A DNA stretch of 39,019 nt from Solirubrobacterales bacterium. GTDB taxonomy: Bacteria; Actinomycetota; Thermoleophilia; Solirubrobacterales; Solirubrobacteraceae. How positions within the stretch are numbered: the stretch's first letter is position 1; each line of letters begins with the position of its first letter. The stretch is from NCBI GenBank assembly GCA_027315255.1, contig DAHUYL010000223.1:1-39019 (forward strand), in the 5' to 3' direction. The translations under genes and the position numbers were made by a program. Under the pieces are notes generated by a model. It saw only the letters and a list, made by a program, of their open reading frames with translations, made no database searches and had not been told where the DNA came from. Positions 1 through 6,385 of this stretch are shown here, piece by piece.

Positions 1-137
1 CGCCGCTCAGGGACCCGGCCAGGTTCGCAAACGTGACCGTGCTCGACGGAACCCTGTACTGGCCGGCGGACGAGCTGGACTGGGCGCCGGAGCCGCTCTA
101 TGAGGCAGCACGCGCCCACGCGCTGACGGCCGCCTGA
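1..137 (+). CDS. DUF2442 domain protein, C-terminal part (cut by window edge)
   Basis: The first complete codon is at base 3 and 44 residues are readable before the TGA at 135-137. They begin PLRDPARFANVTV and continue to GTLYWPADELDWAPEPLYE. The order 'PLRD...F..V.V..GTL.WP...D..PE.LY' is the usual C-terminal half of small DUF2442 proteins, which are about 80 residues long and often found beside toxin-antitoxin partners. No biochemical role is established. The start and any partner gene lie outside the window. Confidence 0.75.
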   Translation, partial: PLRDPARFANVTVLDGTLYWPADELDWAPEPLYEAARAHALTAA

Positions 138-268
138 GCACGTACCTTCGGGCGAGTAGAACTGAAATCGCGTCGCGTCATAGCGCTCGCGCAGCTTCTC
201 CACGTCCGCGATCGCCGGGACATATTCGGGACACGCTTCGACTTCCGAGGCTTGTCCGAGAAAGCCGA

Positions 269-290
269 AAGCCCCGCATTTACGGGGCTT
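269..290 (-). terminator. Intrinsic terminator-like hairpin after tRNA-Gly
   Basis: A perfect 8-base stem (AAGCCCCG / CGGGGCTT) with a 6-base loop lies 6 bases beyond the 3' end of the tRNA on the minus strand. It is followed on that strand by a modest T-containing tract (TCGGCTTTC). The position and symmetry fit a terminator for the single tRNA gene. Confidence 0.6.
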
Positions 291-296
291 CTGGAA

Positions 297-369
297 AGCG
301 GACGACGGGGGTCGAACCCGCGACCTTCGGCTTGGGAAGCCGACGCTCTACCAACTGAGCTACGTCCGC
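297..369 (-). tRNA. tRNA-Gly (anticodon CCC)
   Basis: The minus strand folds into a complete 73-base cloverleaf. The acceptor stem is GCGGACG/CGTCCGC with discriminator T. The D arm is GCTC/GAGC, and the anticodon stem is TCGGC/GCCGA enclosing the loop TTCCCAA, giving anticodon CCC. The T arm has loop TTCGACC. CCA is not encoded. This tRNA reads the glycine codon GGG, which is used often in high-GC genomes. A terminator hairpin follows directly, so it looks like a single-gene transcription unit. Confidence 0.95.
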
Positions 370-379
370 GCGACACGTG

Positions 380-385
380 ATTCTA
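380..385 (-). promoter_or_regulatory. -10 element for tRNA-Gly
   Basis: TAGAAT on the minus strand ends 10 bases before the first base of the mature tRNA, which would place the transcription start just upstream of it. No convincing -35 hexamer is visible at 16-18 bases upstream. Confidence 0.45.
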
Positions 386-490
386 GGCGGCGCGAAAGGG
401 GGGATGGGCGTGACGTCGCGCTGTGGGCCGGCGATCATGCCGCCGTGGCCGGCGCCGGCGCCGACCGTCGTTCGCCAAGGGCTTCCGGAG

Positions 491-496
491 TAGCCT
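491..496 (+). promoter_or_regulatory. -10 element TAGCCT, leaderless promoter of the LysE-type gene
   Basis: TAGCCT is followed by exactly 7 bases and then the GTG at 504. The same hexamer and spacing recur before the GTG at 1805 (ccmG). TANNNT about 7 bases before a start codon is the known layout of leaderless actinobacterial transcripts, so this both predicts a promoter and fixes the start codon. Confidence 0.5.
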
Positions 497-503
497 GTGC
501 GTC

Positions 504-1163
504 GTGCTGTGGACGTTCGTGCCGATCGCGGCAGTGCTGACCGTGACGCCGGGGGCGGCCACCGCGATCGTCGTGCGCAGCGCGATCGCAGGGGGCTGGA
601 GGTCGGGGATCCGCGTGATCGCCGGTAATGAGGTCGGCGTAGCCGCGTGGGCGTTGCTGTCGGTCGTCGGAGTGTCGGCACTGGTCGCCGCATCGGAGGC
701 GGCGTTCGTCGCCTTGAAGGTGATCGGTGCCTGCGTGCTCGTGTGGCTCGGCGTGCAGTCGATCCGGGCCAGTCGCGCTCACGGCCGGGAGGACGCCGCC
801 GGCGCCACCGGGGTGAGCCCGGCCGCCGAGCCGTCCGGTGCGCTGCGTGACGCCACGACCCCACGACGGCGGCGCGACTTCCGTGACGGCGTCGTGACAT
901 CGCTGGCCAACCCGAAGCTGGCCGTGTTCTTCGTCGTGTTGTTCCCGCAGTTCGTCTCCCACCGTGCCGCCGTGCTCCCGACGACACTGCTGATGGCAGC
1001 GCTCGTGATCGCTTTCGACTGGTGCTGGTACACGGTTCTGGCGGTGCTGACCGGTCGCGCGAAGGGCGCGTTCGACCAGACCCGGCTCGCTCGGTGGCTC
1101 GAGCGGATCACCGGCACGGTTCTCGTGGGACTGGGGATCCGCTTGGCGTTCGAGCAGCGCTGA
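504..1163 (+). CDS. LysE/RhtB family amino-acid exporter
   Basis: This is a membrane protein of 219 residues. The N terminus reads MLWTFVPIAAVLTVTPGAATAIVVRS, with the Pro-Gly turn typical of the first helix of LysE/RhtB proteins. The second half contains DGVVTSLANPKLAVFFVVLFPQF, the family's conserved 'NPK...FF..FPQF' segment. Five to six hydrophobic helices are evident, interrupted near the middle by an Arg/Ala-rich cytoplasmic loop, as is usual. The family exports amino acids or related metabolites; the substrate cannot be predicted. The reading frame is open further upstream, but the GTG at 504 is preferred because it lies 7 bases after a -10-like TAGCCT and starts the first helix. Confidence 0.85.
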   Translation: MLWTFVPIAAVLTVTPGAATAIVVRSAIAGGWRSGIRVIAGNEVGVAAWALLSVVGVSALVAASEAAFVALKVIGACVLVWLGVQSIRASRAHGREDAAGATGVSPAAEPSGALRDATTPRRRRDFRDGVVTSLANPKLAVFFVVLFPQFVSHRAAVLPTTLLMAALVIAFDWCWYTVLAVLTGRAKGAFDQTRLARWLERITGTVLVGLGIRLAFEQR

Positions 1164-1169
1164 GGGATC

Positions 1170-1304
1170 GTGCTGCACGCGTTCGAGCGACGGCATCCGT
1201 TCGACGAGGCGACCGTCGCCGTGATCGAGCCGCTGAAGGCCGTGTACGGGCTCGAGCTCGGGGCTGAGCACAGCCACCACCTGCTCGAGGGCTCCGAAGG
1301 TTGA
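1170..1304 (+). CDS. Small ORF of unknown function (44 residues), possibly a remnant
   Basis: A GTG-initiated ORF begins 6 bases after the exporter's stop. It encodes a 44-residue, mostly helical, acidic peptide starting MLHAFERRHPFDEATVAVIE and ending in a His-rich tail (EHSHHLLEGSEG). I do not recognise it. It lies immediately upstream of a frameshifted SRPBCC gene, so it may be part of the same decaying segment or a small protein of its own. No ribosome-binding site is evident. Confidence 0.3.
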   Translation: MLHAFERRHPFDEATVAVIEPLKAVYGLELGAEHSHHLLEGSEG

Positions 1305-1318
1305 CCGCGAGCGGGCAC

Positions 1319-1745
1319 ATGGGCCGGTTCGTCGAACTCGCCGGCACGGTCCGGGTGGCGCTGGCTCCGGCTGAGGCGTTCGAGCTGTTCACCCCGGCGG
1401 CGAGCGGCGCTGGGCAGCGGGCTGGGATCCATCGTTCCCGGCTGCGCCCGCGGATGAGACAGCGTCCGGAACCGTGTTCCGGACCGGCCACGATCGCGTG
1501 ACCACATGGGTGGTCGTCGCCTGCGACCGGCCGTGCTCGGTCACTACGCCAACGTGTGCGAGGGCGACCGAGCCGGCATCGTCCGGGTCTGGTGCGAGCC
1601 CGCACCGGATGGGACCACGATCGCCGCCGTCACGTGCGCGATGACGGCGCCGAGCGACGAGGGCGCCGCCCGGCTCGACCGGTTCGCCGCTGACTACCCG
1701 CAGCTCCTCGCCCACTGGGAGTGGGCGATCGCGATTTCCGCGTGA
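1319..1745 (+). pseudogene. SRPBCC (START-like) family gene broken by two frameshifts
   Basis: Three reading frames together make one SRPBCC-type protein of about 142 residues. Frame one from the ATG at 1319 gives MGRFVELAGTVRVALAPAEAFELFTP. After a shift near 1397-1400 the next frame gives ERRWAAGWDPSFPA and then TASGTVFRTGHDRVTTWVVV. After a second shift near 1541-1544 a third frame gives YANVCEGDRAGIVRVWCEP and runs to the stop. The pieces follow the family order (VxVxAPxxxxFxLFTPxGER, GWDP.FP, TVVxC). Each shift is repaired by adding one base, so this is either a real pseudogene or two sequencing errors. SRPBCC proteins bind hydrophobic ligands; the ligand here is unknown. Confidence 0.7.
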
Positions 1746-1791
1746 CTGCCGCGCCGGCAGGTCGGCTGCGACGGCGGCGCCGGCCCCCAGG

Positions 1792-1797
1792 TAGCCT
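1792..1797 (+). promoter_or_regulatory. -10 element TAGCCT, leaderless promoter of ccmG
   Basis: TAGCCT is followed by exactly 7 bases and the GTG at 1805. A GTG at 1799, in the same frame, lies only 1 base after the hexamer and would be upstream of the expected transcription start, so 1805 is the better start. Confidence 0.5.
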
Positions 1798-1804
1798 TGT
1801 GCCG

Positions 1805-2359
1805 GTGCGCAGGTTCGCGGTGCCCGGGGTGATCACGCTGGTCGCGGTCGGGCTGCTGGCGGTGCTCGCCTACGGCGTGTCGAGCCAGGGCGCGAGCGGC
1901 TCGATCAAGGGGCTCGTGGCCCGCGGCGACTTTCCGCGCGCGCCCAACTACGGCATGCGGCTCCCGCTGCTCGGCGCACACGAGCGCGAGAGCCTCTCGC
2001 AGCTGCGCGGCAAGGTGGTGTTGCTGAACGTGTTCGCCTCCTGGTGCCCGCCGTGTCAGGCGGAGGCACCGGTACTGGAGCAGGCCCAGCGGCTGCTGGC
2101 CAGCCGCGGAGGCACGGTCGTCGGCGTGACCTACCTCGACAACGCCAGCGACGATCGCGCGTTCGTGCGCCAGTATCACCTCACCTTCCCGGTGCTGCGC
2201 GATGTCAGCGGCGACTTCATCGCGCCGTACGGCATCAGCGGCGTGCCGGATACGTTCGTGATCGATCGACGCGGGCGGATCGAGGCTTTCCGCTACTACC
2301 AGCTGACGAAGCAGTGGGTCGACCGGACGCTCCCGCGGATCCTCAGCCAGGCGGCATGA
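1805..2359 (+). CDS. ccmG: CcmG/DsbE-like membrane-anchored thiol-disulfide oxidoreductase (TlpA family)
   Basis: The protein is about 184 residues. An N-terminal membrane anchor (VPGVITLVAVGLLAVLAYGV) is followed by an extracytoplasmic thioredoxin-fold domain. The active site is NVFASWCPPCQAEAP, with the WCPPC motif of CcmG/ResA/TlpA. The conserved cis-proline region is GISGVPDTFVIDRRGRI, the usual 'GVPxTFxID'. In cytochrome c maturation this protein keeps apocytochrome heme-binding cysteines reduced before heme attachment. The ATGA overlap with ccmH at 2356 supports this role over a generic TlpA. The remaining maturation genes ccmE and ccmF lie 11 kb downstream. Confidence 0.9.
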   Translation: MRRFAVPGVITLVAVGLLAVLAYGVSSQGASGSIKGLVARGDFPRAPNYGMRLPLLGAHERESLSQLRGKVVLLNVFASWCPPCQAEAPVLEQAQRLLASRGGTVVGVTYLDNASDDRAFVRQYHLTFPVLRDVSGDFIAPYGISGVPDTFVIDRRGRIEAFRYYQLTKQWVDRTLPRILSQAA

Positions 2360-2901
2360 CCCGGCCGCCACGAGCACTGCCGATCGCACCGGGGCGCTGG
2401 ACGATGCCGGTCGCAGTTGCGCTGATCGCGATCGCAGCGACCGTCGCCGGTACGACCGGGACCGCCGCGGCCGCCCCGGCGCGGGCCGCCCACGCGCGGC
2501 CCATCCACGCCCGGCCGTCGCTGCTCAGCCTCGAGGCACAGTTCATGTGCGTGTCGTGTCACGAGCCGCTGGAGCTCGTGTCCTCGCCGCAGGCGCAGGC
2601 CGAGAAGGGGTACATCGCAGGGCTGATCGCGGCCGGCGACACCGCGTCGCAGATCCGCGCCAACATGGTCGTGCAATACGGGGATGCCGTGCTTGGCCGG
2701 CCACCTGCCAGCGGCTTCAACCTGCTGATCTACGTGCTGCCGCCGGCGCTGCTGCTGCTCGGAGCGGCCGGCCTGATCTACACGCTGCCGAAGTGGCGGG
2801 CACGCTCCCGGCGCGCGGCCGCGACCCCGCTGACGGGCGCGCCGCCACTCGAGGCCGGCGAAGCCAGACGCCTCGAAGACGAGCTCGCCCGGTTCGTCTG
2901 A
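2356..2901 (+). CDS. ccmH: CcmH-like cytochrome c biogenesis protein
   Basis: The protein has 181 residues. An N-terminal signal-type hydrophobic segment (PVAVALIAIAATVAGTTGTAAAA) is followed by the CcmH domain. The redox motif is FMCVSCHEPL, where most CcmH proteins have RCxxCQ. After it comes the family pattern 'KGYIAGLIAAGDTASQIRANMVVQYGDAVL', split here by no gap. A C-terminal transmembrane helix (LLIYVLPPALLLLGAAGLIY) is followed by a basic cytoplasmic tail. CcmH cooperates with CcmG in reducing apocytochrome c outside the membrane. It starts inside the ccmG stop codon (ATGA) and ends 4 bases from the convergent argS stop. Confidence 0.88.
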   Translation: MTRPPRALPIAPGRWTMPVAVALIAIAATVAGTTGTAAAAPARAAHARPIHARPSLLSLEAQFMCVSCHEPLELVSSPQAQAEKGYIAGLIAAGDTASQIRANMVVQYGDAVLGRPPASGFNLLIYVLPPALLLLGAAGLIYTLPKWRARSRRAAATPLTGAPPLEAGEARRLEDELARFV

Positions 2902-2905
2902 GCCC

Positions 2906-4582
2906 TCACATCGAGTCGGGGGCGCTGACCCCGAGCAGCCCGAGCACGAGCACGAGCACGCCCTTCGTGGCGACGCACAGGCCGAGCCGGAAGGACTCGA
3001 CAGCTTCGGGCGCGGCCCCGATCACCTTGCAGTCCCGGTAGAACGCCGTGAACTCCTGTGCGAGCTCCAGCGCGTATGCCGCGATCCGGTGGGGCCCCCG
3101 CCGCTCGACCGCCTCCGCGACCTCCTCGGGCAGCGCCAGCAGCTTCCGGATCAGCCCGCGCTCGGCCGGCTCGAGCGCCACCGCCGGCCCGCCCCAGTCC
3201 GACTCCGCCGCGCAAGCGGTTGCGACGCGCAGATCGCCCGCATGCCGCAACACCGATGCGATCCGGGCGTGCGCGTACTGGATGTAGTAGACGGGGTTCT
3301 CGCTCGACTGCGATCTCGCCAGGTCGAGGTTGAGGTCGATCGTGCGGTCGTGCGAGCTCTGCAACATGAAGTAGCGCGTGGCATCGACGCCGATCTCGTC
3401 GAGCAGCTCGTCGAGCGTGACGAACTCGCCGCGACGCTTGGACATCGCCGCCCGCTCGGATCCCTCGACCAGATGCACGAACTGGAGGATCAGCACCTCG
3501 AGCCGGTCGGGGTCGTGACCCAGCCCCGCAAACGCCGCCTTCAGCCGCGCGATGTAGCCATGGTGGTCGGCGCCGACCGGCAGCAGCTGGCGCTCCCATC
3601 CACGCTCGAACTTGTTCTGCATGTACGCGACGTCGGCCGCGAGATACGTCGGCTCGCCACCGGACCGGTAGAGGACCCTGTCCTTCTCGTCGCCGAAGGC
3701 CGTCGTCCGCAGCCAGACGGCGTTCTCGGCGGTGTAGACGTGGCCTGCCTGCTCGAGCGCGCTCACCGCCCGTGTCACCTCGCTGGGCGAACCGGCGTGG
3801 AGCTCCTGCTCGCTGAAGTACCTGTCGAATCTCACGCCGTAGCGTTCCAGCGTCGACTTGATCCGCTGCAGCAGGATCTCGACGGCGCGGGCAGCGACGA
3901 CGTCGATCTCGACGCGCTCGTCCGCCGCCTCGGGGATCGCCGCGGCGATCGACGCGACGTACTCGCCCTGGTAGCCATCCTCGGGGACGGGCAGGCCGAG
4001 CGCTCGGGCGCGCACCGACTCGCCGAACCGCCGCACCTGGGAGCCGGCGTCGTTGAAGTAGTACTCGCGCCCGACCGTGTGGCCGTGGTGCTCGAGGATG
4101 CGTGCGAGCGAGTCGCCGAACGCGGCGTGACGACCTGAGGCGGCGACGAGCTCGGCGGTCGGGTTCGCCGAGACGAACTCGAGCAGGATCCGCTCGGGCG
4201 CCGGCGCGAGGCCCCCGCCGAAGCGCGACCCCGCGGCCAGCACCGCCCGGACGCCGTGGCGATGCCAGCCGTCCGACAGCACCAGGTTGACGAACCCGGG
4301 GCCGGCGACCTCCCACGACGCGAGCGCGTCGCCGAGCGTCGCGGCCAGGAGCTGTCCGAGCTCGCCCGCAAGCTCGCGCGGCGGTCTTCCGACCGCAGGG
4401 CCGAGCAGCAGCGCCGCGTTCGTGGCGTAGTCACCCTGGCCCGCGCGCTTCGGCTGGTCGAGCGATGGACGGGCAGGCGGCCGGCGACCCGCGCCGGCCG
4501 CCGCTTCCGCGAGGACCGCCGCCGCTGCGAGGACCGCCTCGCGCAGCTCGGTGACCGGGTCTCGGGCCGCCACCGCGCTCAT
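2906..4582 (-). CDS. argS: Arginyl-tRNA synthetase with a non-canonical HIGH region
   Basis: This is a class I synthetase of 558 residues that charges tRNA-Arg. Residues about 5-100 form the N-terminal arginine-specific domain (DYATNAALLLGPAVGRPPREL). The catalytic domain contains EFVSANPT at about 135-142, then YYFNDAGSQVRRFGES and VGADHHGYIARLKAA. AMSKRRGEFVTLDELLDEIG is the KMSK-type loop, and the DALR anticodon-binding domain is at the C terminus. The HIGH motif, normally HVGH directly after SANPTGPL, reads VAAS at residues 146-149, while the following GRHAAFGDSLARIL is conserved. The ATG at 4582 overlaps the stop of the upstream channel gene (ATGA), so the two are translationally coupled. 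Confidence 0.92.
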   Translation of the reverse strand: MSAVAARDPVTELREAVLAAAAVLAEAAAGAGRRPPARPSLDQPKRAGQGDYATNAALLLGPAVGRPPRELAGELGQLLAATLGDALASWEVAGPGFVNLVLSDGWHRHGVRAVLAAGSRFGGGLAPAPERILLEFVSANPTAELVAASGRHAAFGDSLARILEHHGHTVGREYYFNDAGSQVRRFGESVRARALGLPVPEDGYQGEYVASIAAAIPEAADERVEIDVVAARAVEILLQRIKSTLERYGVRFDRYFSEQELHAGSPSEVTRAVSALEQAGHVYTAENAVWLRTTAFGDEKDRVLYRSGGEPTYLAADVAYMQNKFERGWERQLLPVGADHHGYIARLKAAFAGLGHDPDRLEVLILQFVHLVEGSERAAMSKRRGEFVTLDELLDEIGVDATRYFMLQSSHDRTIDLNLDLARSQSSENPVYYIQYAHARIASVLRHAGDLRVATACAAESDWGGPAVALEPAERGLIRKLLALPEEVAEAVERRGPHRIAAYALELAQEFTAFYRDCKVIGAAPEAVESFRLGLCVATKGVLVLVLGLLGVSAPDSM

Positions 4583-5595
4583 GCGCCGCTCGGCACCACC
4601 GGCGCCTGGAACAGGTTCTCGAGCCGGTCGAGCTCCGCCGGCGTGCCCAGCGCGATCAGCGTGTCGCCCGCCGCGATCACCGTCTGCGGAGACGGCTGTG
4701 GGTCGAGCCGGCCGTCTCGCCGCAGCGCGACGATCACGGTGCCGCCACGCGCCTCGCCGACCGACCGGCCGACGCCGGCGGACGCGGGCGGTACGGCGAT
4801 CTGCTCGACCCGGTAGTCGGCCATCTCGACCGCGCCCCCGACCTGCGGGTGCAGCGCGATCCGCGCCATCTCCGAGCCGGTCGTCTTGTACGGCGAGATC
4901 ACGCGGTTTGCGCCGGCGCGAACCAGCTTCTTCTCGGCGTCCTCGGCGGAGGCGCGTGCCACGATCAGGATGTCGCGGCGCAGCTCGCGCGCGCTCAAGG
5001 TGATGAAGATGTTCTCTGCGTCGGAGTCGGCGCAGGCGAGGATCCCGGATGCGCGCTCGATCCCCGCCCGTAGAAGCACCTCGTCCTCTGACGCGTAACC
5101 CTCGATGAACGGGATCTCGGCGGCCTGCGCCAGATCGCGGTTGACGGCGTTCGAGTCGATCACGACCGTTGCCGCCGACCGCGCCCGCAGGTCGCGTGCC
5201 AGCTGGCGGCCGACGCGGCCGTAGCCGCAGACGATGTAGTGGTCGCTGAGGGCATCGATCATCTTCTGGTTGCGGCGGTGCTCGAGGACCCCGCTGAGCT
5301 GGCCTGAGACGAAGAACTCGGACAGCGTCGCCAGGCCGTAGGCAAGCGTACCGATGCCCAGCAGCTCGAGCGCGACGGCGACGATCCGGCCGCCCGTGTT
5401 CCCGGGCGCGGGGATCGAACCCAGCGTGGTGATCGTGTCGAGCGTGCGCACGAAGCCGAACGCGAGCGAAGTCCCCTGCGTGGCGGCGAACGCGATGCTG
5501 CCAACCGCGACGAGCACCACGAGCGCCGCGACGAGCACGCCGAACCGCCGGGCCGCCTGGCGCAGCTCACGTTCGCCCGGGCTGTCGGTCGCCAT
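4579..5595 (-). CDS. Two-helix ion-channel protein with cytoplasmic RCK (TrkA-N/TrkA-C) domains
   Basis: The protein has 338 residues. Helix 1 is at about 18-38 and helix 2 at about 69-98. They flank a pore-loop position that reads DTITTLGSIPAPGNTGGR. An RCK nucleotide-binding domain follows (HYIVCGYGRVGRQLARDL, GxGxxG at about 124-129). A TrkA-C-type regulatory domain ends the protein. The architecture is that of MthK/Kch potassium channels, but the selectivity filter is TTLGSI instead of TVGYGD, so K+ selectivity is doubtful. The N terminus lies 3 bases from the rlmH stop and the C terminus overlaps the argS start, giving an rlmH-channel-argS run. Confidence 0.85.
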   Translation of the reverse strand: MATDSPGERELRQAARRFGVLVAALVVLVAVGSIAFAATQGTSLAFGFVRTLDTITTLGSIPAPGNTGGRIVAVALELLGIGTLAYGLATLSEFFVSGQLSGVLEHRRNQKMIDALSDHYIVCGYGRVGRQLARDLRARSAATVVIDSNAVNRDLAQAAEIPFIEGYASEDEVLLRAGIERASGILACADSDAENIFITLSARELRRDILIVARASAEDAEKKLVRAGANRVISPYKTTGSEMARIALHPQVGGAVEMADYRVEQIAVPPASAGVGRSVGEARGGTVIVALRRDGRLDPQPSPQTVIAAGDTLIALGTPAELDRLENLFQAPVVPSGA

Positions 5596-5598
5596 CCC

Positions 5599-6012
5599 TC
5601 AGTAGTGGTAGGGCTCGCCCGCGAGGATCTTGTGGCCCCGGTAGAGCTGCTCGAGCAGCACCACGCGTGCGAGCTGATGGGGTAGGGTCAACCGGCCGAG
5701 CGACAACCGGTGGTCGAGGTGCGCTGGTTGTGACTCGAGTCCGAACGGGCCGCCGATCAGGAAGCAGAGATCGCGCCCGCTCGACCGTCGTTCCTCCAGG
5801 AAGCGGCTGAATCCGACCGAGTCGATCGCGTCGCCGTCGAGCGCTAGCAGCGACGCGAACGCTCGCTCCGGCACACGCCGGGCGAGCTGTGCGTCGTCAC
5901 CGACCTCGACCAGCTCGAGCCGCGCGTACCTGCTCAGGAGCTTCTCGTAGTGAGCGACGTCGTCCACGAACGGCGGCCGCAGCCGGCCGACGGCGACGAC
6001 GATGATCCTCAC
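5599..6012 (-). CDS. rlmH: 23S rRNA (pseudouridine1915-N3)-methyltransferase RlmH
   Basis: The protein is 137 residues from the GTG at 6012, close to the usual 155 of this SPOUT-fold enzyme. Its N terminus is MRIIVVAVGRLRPPF. The SAM-binding trefoil knot carries LCFLIGGPFGLES. The C-terminal signature is LTLPHQLARVVLLEQLYRGHKILAGEPYHY, nearly identical to the family consensus. RlmH methylates pseudouridine 1915 in helix 69 of 23S rRNA on the assembled ribosome. The frame is open upstream, but the GTG at 6012 lies 8 bases after a TAGTAT hexamer on the minus strand and gives the canonical N terminus. It is divergent from the DUF3467 gene with only 22 bases between starts. Confidence 0.9.
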   Translation of the reverse strand: MRIIVVAVGRLRPPFVDDVAHYEKLLSRYARLELVEVGDDAQLARRVPERAFASLLALDGDAIDSVGFSRFLEERRSSGRDLCFLIGGPFGLESQPAHLDHRLSLGRLTLPHQLARVVLLEQLYRGHKILAGEPYHY

Positions 6013-6019
6013 GGTCGGG

Positions 6020-6026
6020 GATACTA
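6020..6026. promoter_or_regulatory. Overlapping divergent -10 elements for rlmH and the DUF3467 gene
   Basis: The 7 bases GATACTA serve both strands. The plus strand reads GATACT 9 bases before the ATG at 6035. The minus strand reads TAGTAT 8 bases before the GTG at 6012. Both transcripts would therefore have almost no leader. This is inferred from sequence only; no -35 hexamers are evident. Confidence 0.4.
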
Positions 6027-6034
6027 GGGCGACC

Positions 6035-6364
6035 ATGGACTCAAACAACCCCGAGCGACACATCAACATCCACTTCTCGCCGGAGGTGATGGCGGGCCAT
6101 TACGCGAACTTCGCCAACGTCAGCCATTCCGACTACGAGTTCACGATCACGTTCGCCCGTGTCGACCACGAGATCGAGGACGACGAGATCCCTGGTGTCG
6201 TCGTGTCACGGGTGAACCTGTCAGCGAAGTTCATGCGCGAGCTGATCGACGCCATGCAGGACAACTACTCGAAATGGCAGACGCGCGAGAACATCAAGAG
6301 CCTGCCTGAGTTCCGGCGTGCCGAGCCGGGCGACGACACGGACGTGATCGGCGACGAGGGCTGA
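6035..6364 (+). CDS. DUF3467 family protein
   Basis: This small soluble protein of 109 residues has the DUF3467 signature: NIHFSPEVMAGHYANFANVSHSDYEFTITF near the N terminus, then VVVSRVNLSAKFMRELIDAMQDNYSKW. The family is widespread in bacteria and its function is unknown; the pattern 'P....G.Y.N.....S..EF...F' is diagnostic. The C-terminal tail is acidic (EPGDDTDVIGDEG). It stands alone between divergent rlmH and the convergent M48 protease, and its start is fixed by the nearby -10 element. Confidence 0.88.
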   Translation: MDSNNPERHINIHFSPEVMAGHYANFANVSHSDYEFTITFARVDHEIEDDEIPGVVVSRVNLSAKFMRELIDAMQDNYSKWQTRENIKSLPEFRRAEPGDDTDVIGDEG

Positions 6365-6385
6365 GGCCGGCCCCGGGCCAGACCC

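Noticed and set aside
138-268. Possible protein fragment on the minus strand beside the tRNA
   Set aside because: A stretch reading EVEACPEYVPAIADVEKLRE looks protein-like, but there is no start, no recognised family and the frame runs into the DUF2442 gene antisense. It may be a remnant of an element inserted near the tRNA; evidence is too thin.
297-369. tRNA-Gly as an integration (att) site
   Set aside because: No partial direct copy of the tRNA 3' end and no integrase gene are found in the window.
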